Of a DNA stretch of 9,068 bases, positions 7,820 through 9,068 are shown piece by piece. The position numbers were made by a program, and so were the translations under genes. The notes under the pieces were generated by a model. That model was not told the DNA's origin. It ran no database searches and worked only from the letters and a program-made list of their open reading frames with translations. The stretch's first letter is position 1. Each line of letters begins with the position of its first letter. This DNA comes from JBHJHK01 sp050330975 (lineage in GTDB: Bacteria > Pseudomonadota > Gammaproteobacteria > Competibacterales > Competibacteraceae). Location of the stretch: assembly GCA_050330975.1 (NCBI GenBank), contig JBHJHK010000023.1, positions 1-9,068 of the forward strand, read 5' to 3'.

Positions 7820-8284
7820 AAGTGGGCCACTAGGTCTACGACAGAGCCGAAAGAATCCGATGGATTCGAGCCCTCGATTTGCAACCCTCCGCTCCTCAGC
7901 CCGACTCCATGGACCGCCTTGTGGTCACGGGCCAGCCTTTGCCCGATTTCACAATGACCACCTCCAATCGTTCCCCCCCACGGGGTGGGCGCTGTGCTTG
8001 TCAGCTGATCTTCAGCGAACATCCCAGTTGTGTCCGTTGGTACATGCAACCGCTAGGTCAGCCCCCAAGGCCTTGGTGTTGTGGCGTCCCGCGAGTGTGC
8101 CCTACTTGGGTGCGCCCCATTCCCCCAGGGCCTTCCTTCCCTCCGGTTGCGGGTACAATTTATACGCGCCACCATTGCATCTTACCCCCTGGGGTCTACA
8201 ATCAGAGTGACCCGCACCAAAGTGGGTTGTCGTGCCCCATAAAAGATCATACGGCTCTTGTTAGCCACCAAAGGAGGAAGTGCC
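7820..8284. other. 465-base intergenic region without a convincing gene
   Basis: Open frames exist on both strands here but none shows family motifs, a credible ribosome binding site or codon use like the neighbours, so no gene is called. The composition is visibly less rich in G runs than the flanking genes. Several small inverted repeats are present: GAATCC-GAT-GGATTC (7853-7867), TCGAG-CC-CTCGA (7866-7877), GCTGA-TCT-TCAGC (8004-8016) and the perfect 12-base palindrome CCAAGGCCTTGG (8065-8076). None is followed by a T-run, so no intrinsic terminator for the mmgE-side operon is evident. The right end carries a promoter and ribosome binding site for the cyclase-family reading frame. Confidence 0.6.
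8175..8202 (+). promoter_or_regulatory. Predicted sigma70-type promoter for the cyclase-family gene
   Basis: TTGCAT (8175-8180) and TACAAT (8197-8202) are separated by 16 bases and match the -35 and -10 consensus at four and five of six positions respectively. Transcription would begin near 8209, giving a leader of about 75 bases before ATG 8285. The leader ends in the strong ribosome binding site AAGGAGG (8271-8277). An alternative -10 (TACAAT at 8154-8159) has no good -35. In this GC-rich window such AT-rich hexamers are uncommon, which supports the call, but it rests on pattern only. Confidence 0.5.
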
Positions 8285-8530
8285 ATGCAACGGTCCATGA
8301 CCCTGTGCGTGGCCATGGCAGTGGCCGGTGTCCTGATGGGCACCGGCCTCGGTCATGCCGGTAACAATCCCGTCGATGAGCAATGGTGACCCAGCGAATT
8401 TGGACCCGATGATGACTGGGTGGGCGCCACCCACTACATCGAGGCCCAATCCCGCATCCAGGCCGTCCAACTGGTGAAGCAGGGCAAAGTCGCCACCTTG
8501 GGGATGCCTTACCACGGCCGCTCCCCCGTG
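8285..8530 (+). pseudogene. Exported cyclase (kynurenine formamidase-like) family protein, N-terminal fragment with TGA at codon 35
   Basis: The frame starts at ATG 8285 with AAGGAGG seven to eight bases upstream. Residues 1-25 form a signal peptide: Arg3, a hydrophobic core at about 6-22 and cleavage after GHA. The mature part reads NNPVDEQW-stop-PSEFGPDDDWVGATHYI..., then AVQLVKQGKVATLGMPYHGRSPV. This matches the start of PF04199-type cyclase/metal-dependent hydrolase proteins, which commonly have WWPS..G.DD..GA...I...K...A..LVK.GK...LG. TGA (8387-8389) falls where the second Trp of WWPS is expected, a one-base change from TGG. The frame stays in register on both sides. The family continues for about 200 more residues with its metal-binding HxGTHxD motif; these are absent, because at about codon 78-83 the frame turns into LivM sequence. 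It is therefore a disrupted or artefactually joined gene. Product and substrate of the intact form are unknown. Confidence 0.7.
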
Positions 8531-8759
8531 GGGCAAGTGTTCTTGGCCATCCGGGAAAACCCCCTCCGCTGTCGCTTCTTGGGCTATTCGGTGCGGGGCT
8601 ATGCCCTCACCGCCTTCACCGTCTCTGTGGCGGTGGCGGGAGCCGGCCGGCGATTTTTGAAAGGTCCAAAGGCCCCCGGTGCCATGGCGGCCCGCACCAC
8701 CCCCACCTTGGGGCCGGTGCCGGCGTTTCTCCACCACCCCCCTGGGGCTTCCCACCGGG
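8531..8759 (+). pseudogene. LivM-type branched-chain amino acid ABC permease, internal fragment
   Basis: In the same frame as the preceding cyclase fragment, codons 83-121 read GQVFLAIRENPLRCRFLGYSVRGYALTAFTVSVAVAGAG. This is the cytoplasmic EAA-like loop and following helix of LivM-family inner-membrane permeases, which usually read SP.GR...AIREN..RARFLGY.V..YKL.AFV.SA.LAGLAGAL. The N-terminal transmembrane helices are missing and there is no start codon of its own. After about 8647 the sequence (RRFLKGPKAPGAMAARTTPTLGP...) no longer follows the family, and most of the C-terminal helices are lost before LivG sequence begins near 8760. The match to this stretch is clear by eye. Whether the loss happened in the genome or in assembly cannot be decided from the window. 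Confidence 0.65.
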
Positions 8760-9068
8760 ATGACAATGCCCCCCCCTTGGAGGCCCGGGGGTTGGCCAAA
8801 CGCCTGGGGTATGTCCAGGCGGTGGATGGGGTAGATCTCACCCTGGCCTTTGGGGAACTCAAGGCCATCATCGGCCCCAACGGCGCCGGCTAAGCCAGCC
8901 TGTTCAAGCTGGTGTCGGGGTTGTTCCCCCCCGATGTCGGCGAGATCCGCCGGGGGCGGTTGGGGGGGGGCGCGGAGCTGGCCGTGGGGGGGGGGGGCCT
9001 GGGCCGCGGCCGAGCGCCAGCGGCGGTTCCGCCGCTATACACCGCGGGGGGACGGGCGGCGCGTGCTG
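8760..9068 (+). pseudogene. LivG-type branched-chain amino acid ABC ATPase, N-terminal part, broken and cut by the window edge
   Basis: From about 8778 the frame reads LEARGLAKRLGYVQAVDGVDLTLAFGELKAIIGPNGAG, the N-terminus of LivG-family ATPases that energise branched-chain amino acid and related uptake. The next codons should be Lys-Thr (Walker A GPNGAGKT) but are TAA GCC (8891-8896). The family sequence then resumes in the same frame as SLFKLVSGLFPPDVGEIR (to about 8950). Beyond 9-G and 12-G runs (8962-8970, 8986-8997), a plausible WAAAERQRRFRRY segment appears in another frame, like the AERR.R.G..R.FQ region of LivG. A natural start, ATG 8760, is out of frame by one base ahead of an 8-C run; one more C would restore it. 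All this fits either decay or poor base calls at a contig end. Confidence 0.65.

Noticed and set aside
7852..7895. tRNA-like stretch on the minus strand (GGGTTGCAAATC followed by CTCGAATCC)
   Set aside because: It resembles a Cys anticodon loop and T-loop, but the two are only about five bases apart, the stems mismatch and no matching acceptor strand is found upstream, so it is not a tRNA.
8065..8076. Perfect palindrome CCAAGGCCTTGG as an operator or terminator
   Set aside because: A single 12-base palindrome without a T-run, repeat copies or a nearby regulator gene is not enough to call a site.
7692..8210. 172-residue plus-strand frame spanning the end of the MmgE/PrpD gene and the intergenic region
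   Set aside because: It overlaps the conserved C-terminal region in another frame and has no recognisable domain or ribosome binding site.
8387..8420. TGA as a selenocysteine codon with a downstream stem (CCCAG at 8390-8394 and CTGGG at 8416-8420)
   Set aside because: The family has Trp here, not Cys or Sec, and the stem is short with a 21-base loop unlike a bacterial SECIS; a single TGG to TGA change is simpler.
8420..8893. A genuine novel fusion protein of 157 residues starting at 8420
   Set aside because: ATG at 8420 is not real: the frame there is GTG within conserved cyclase sequence, with no ribosome binding site; the pieces are truncated parts of three known families.

Overview
The window looks like a complete or nearly complete contig from a GC-rich Gram-negative bacterium, probably a proteobacterium. 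The strongest sign is an outer-membrane patatin/POTRA/beta-barrel protein that ends in Phe. Shine-Dalgarno sites, GTG starts and dense gene packing also point to Bacteria. A gammaproteobacterial assignment would be a guess. GGG, CCC and TTG codons are heavily used, so G and C homopolymers occur throughout. They become extreme (9 to 12 bases) close to both ends, where base calls should be treated with caution.

Layout. (1) Positions 1-1004, minus strand: an ornithine cyclodeaminase/mu-crystallin family protein, open at the window edge. (2) 1142-1999, plus strand: a two-module CbiX-type chelatase-like protein in which only the second module keeps its histidines. (3) 1996-4224, minus strand: a PlpD-like (type Vd) patatin with signal peptide, POTRA domain and C-terminal barrel. 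Its stop codon and that of gene 2 share one CTAG palindrome. (4) 4325-7819, plus strand: a compact run of galE (UDP-glucose 4-epimerase), a lone AAA+ ATPase with an unrecognised N-terminal domain, and an MmgE/PrpD family protein. (5) 7820-8284: about 465 bases without a convincing gene, ending in a good sigma70-type promoter and a strong ribosome binding site. (6) 8285-9068: a disrupted stretch in which one reading frame runs through the start of an exported cyclase (kynurenine formamidase-like) family protein, then a piece of a LivM permease, then the start of a LivG ATPase. It is interrupted by TGA at a conserved Trp and TAA at the Walker A Lys.

How the genes may work together. The OCD-family reductase, MmgE/PrpD protein, cyclase and Liv transporter fragments are the kinds of genes found in amino-acid and organic-acid uptake and breakdown loci. 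GalE (sugar nucleotides), the CbiX-like protein (tetrapyrrole metal insertion) and the patatin (surface or secreted lipase) look like separate housekeeping or envelope functions. No mobile element, CRISPR array, rRNA or tRNA is supported.

The most novel intact gene is the AAA+ ATPase. The most striking structure is the three-family collapsed frame at the right end, which may be a real deletion pseudogene or an assembly artefact.
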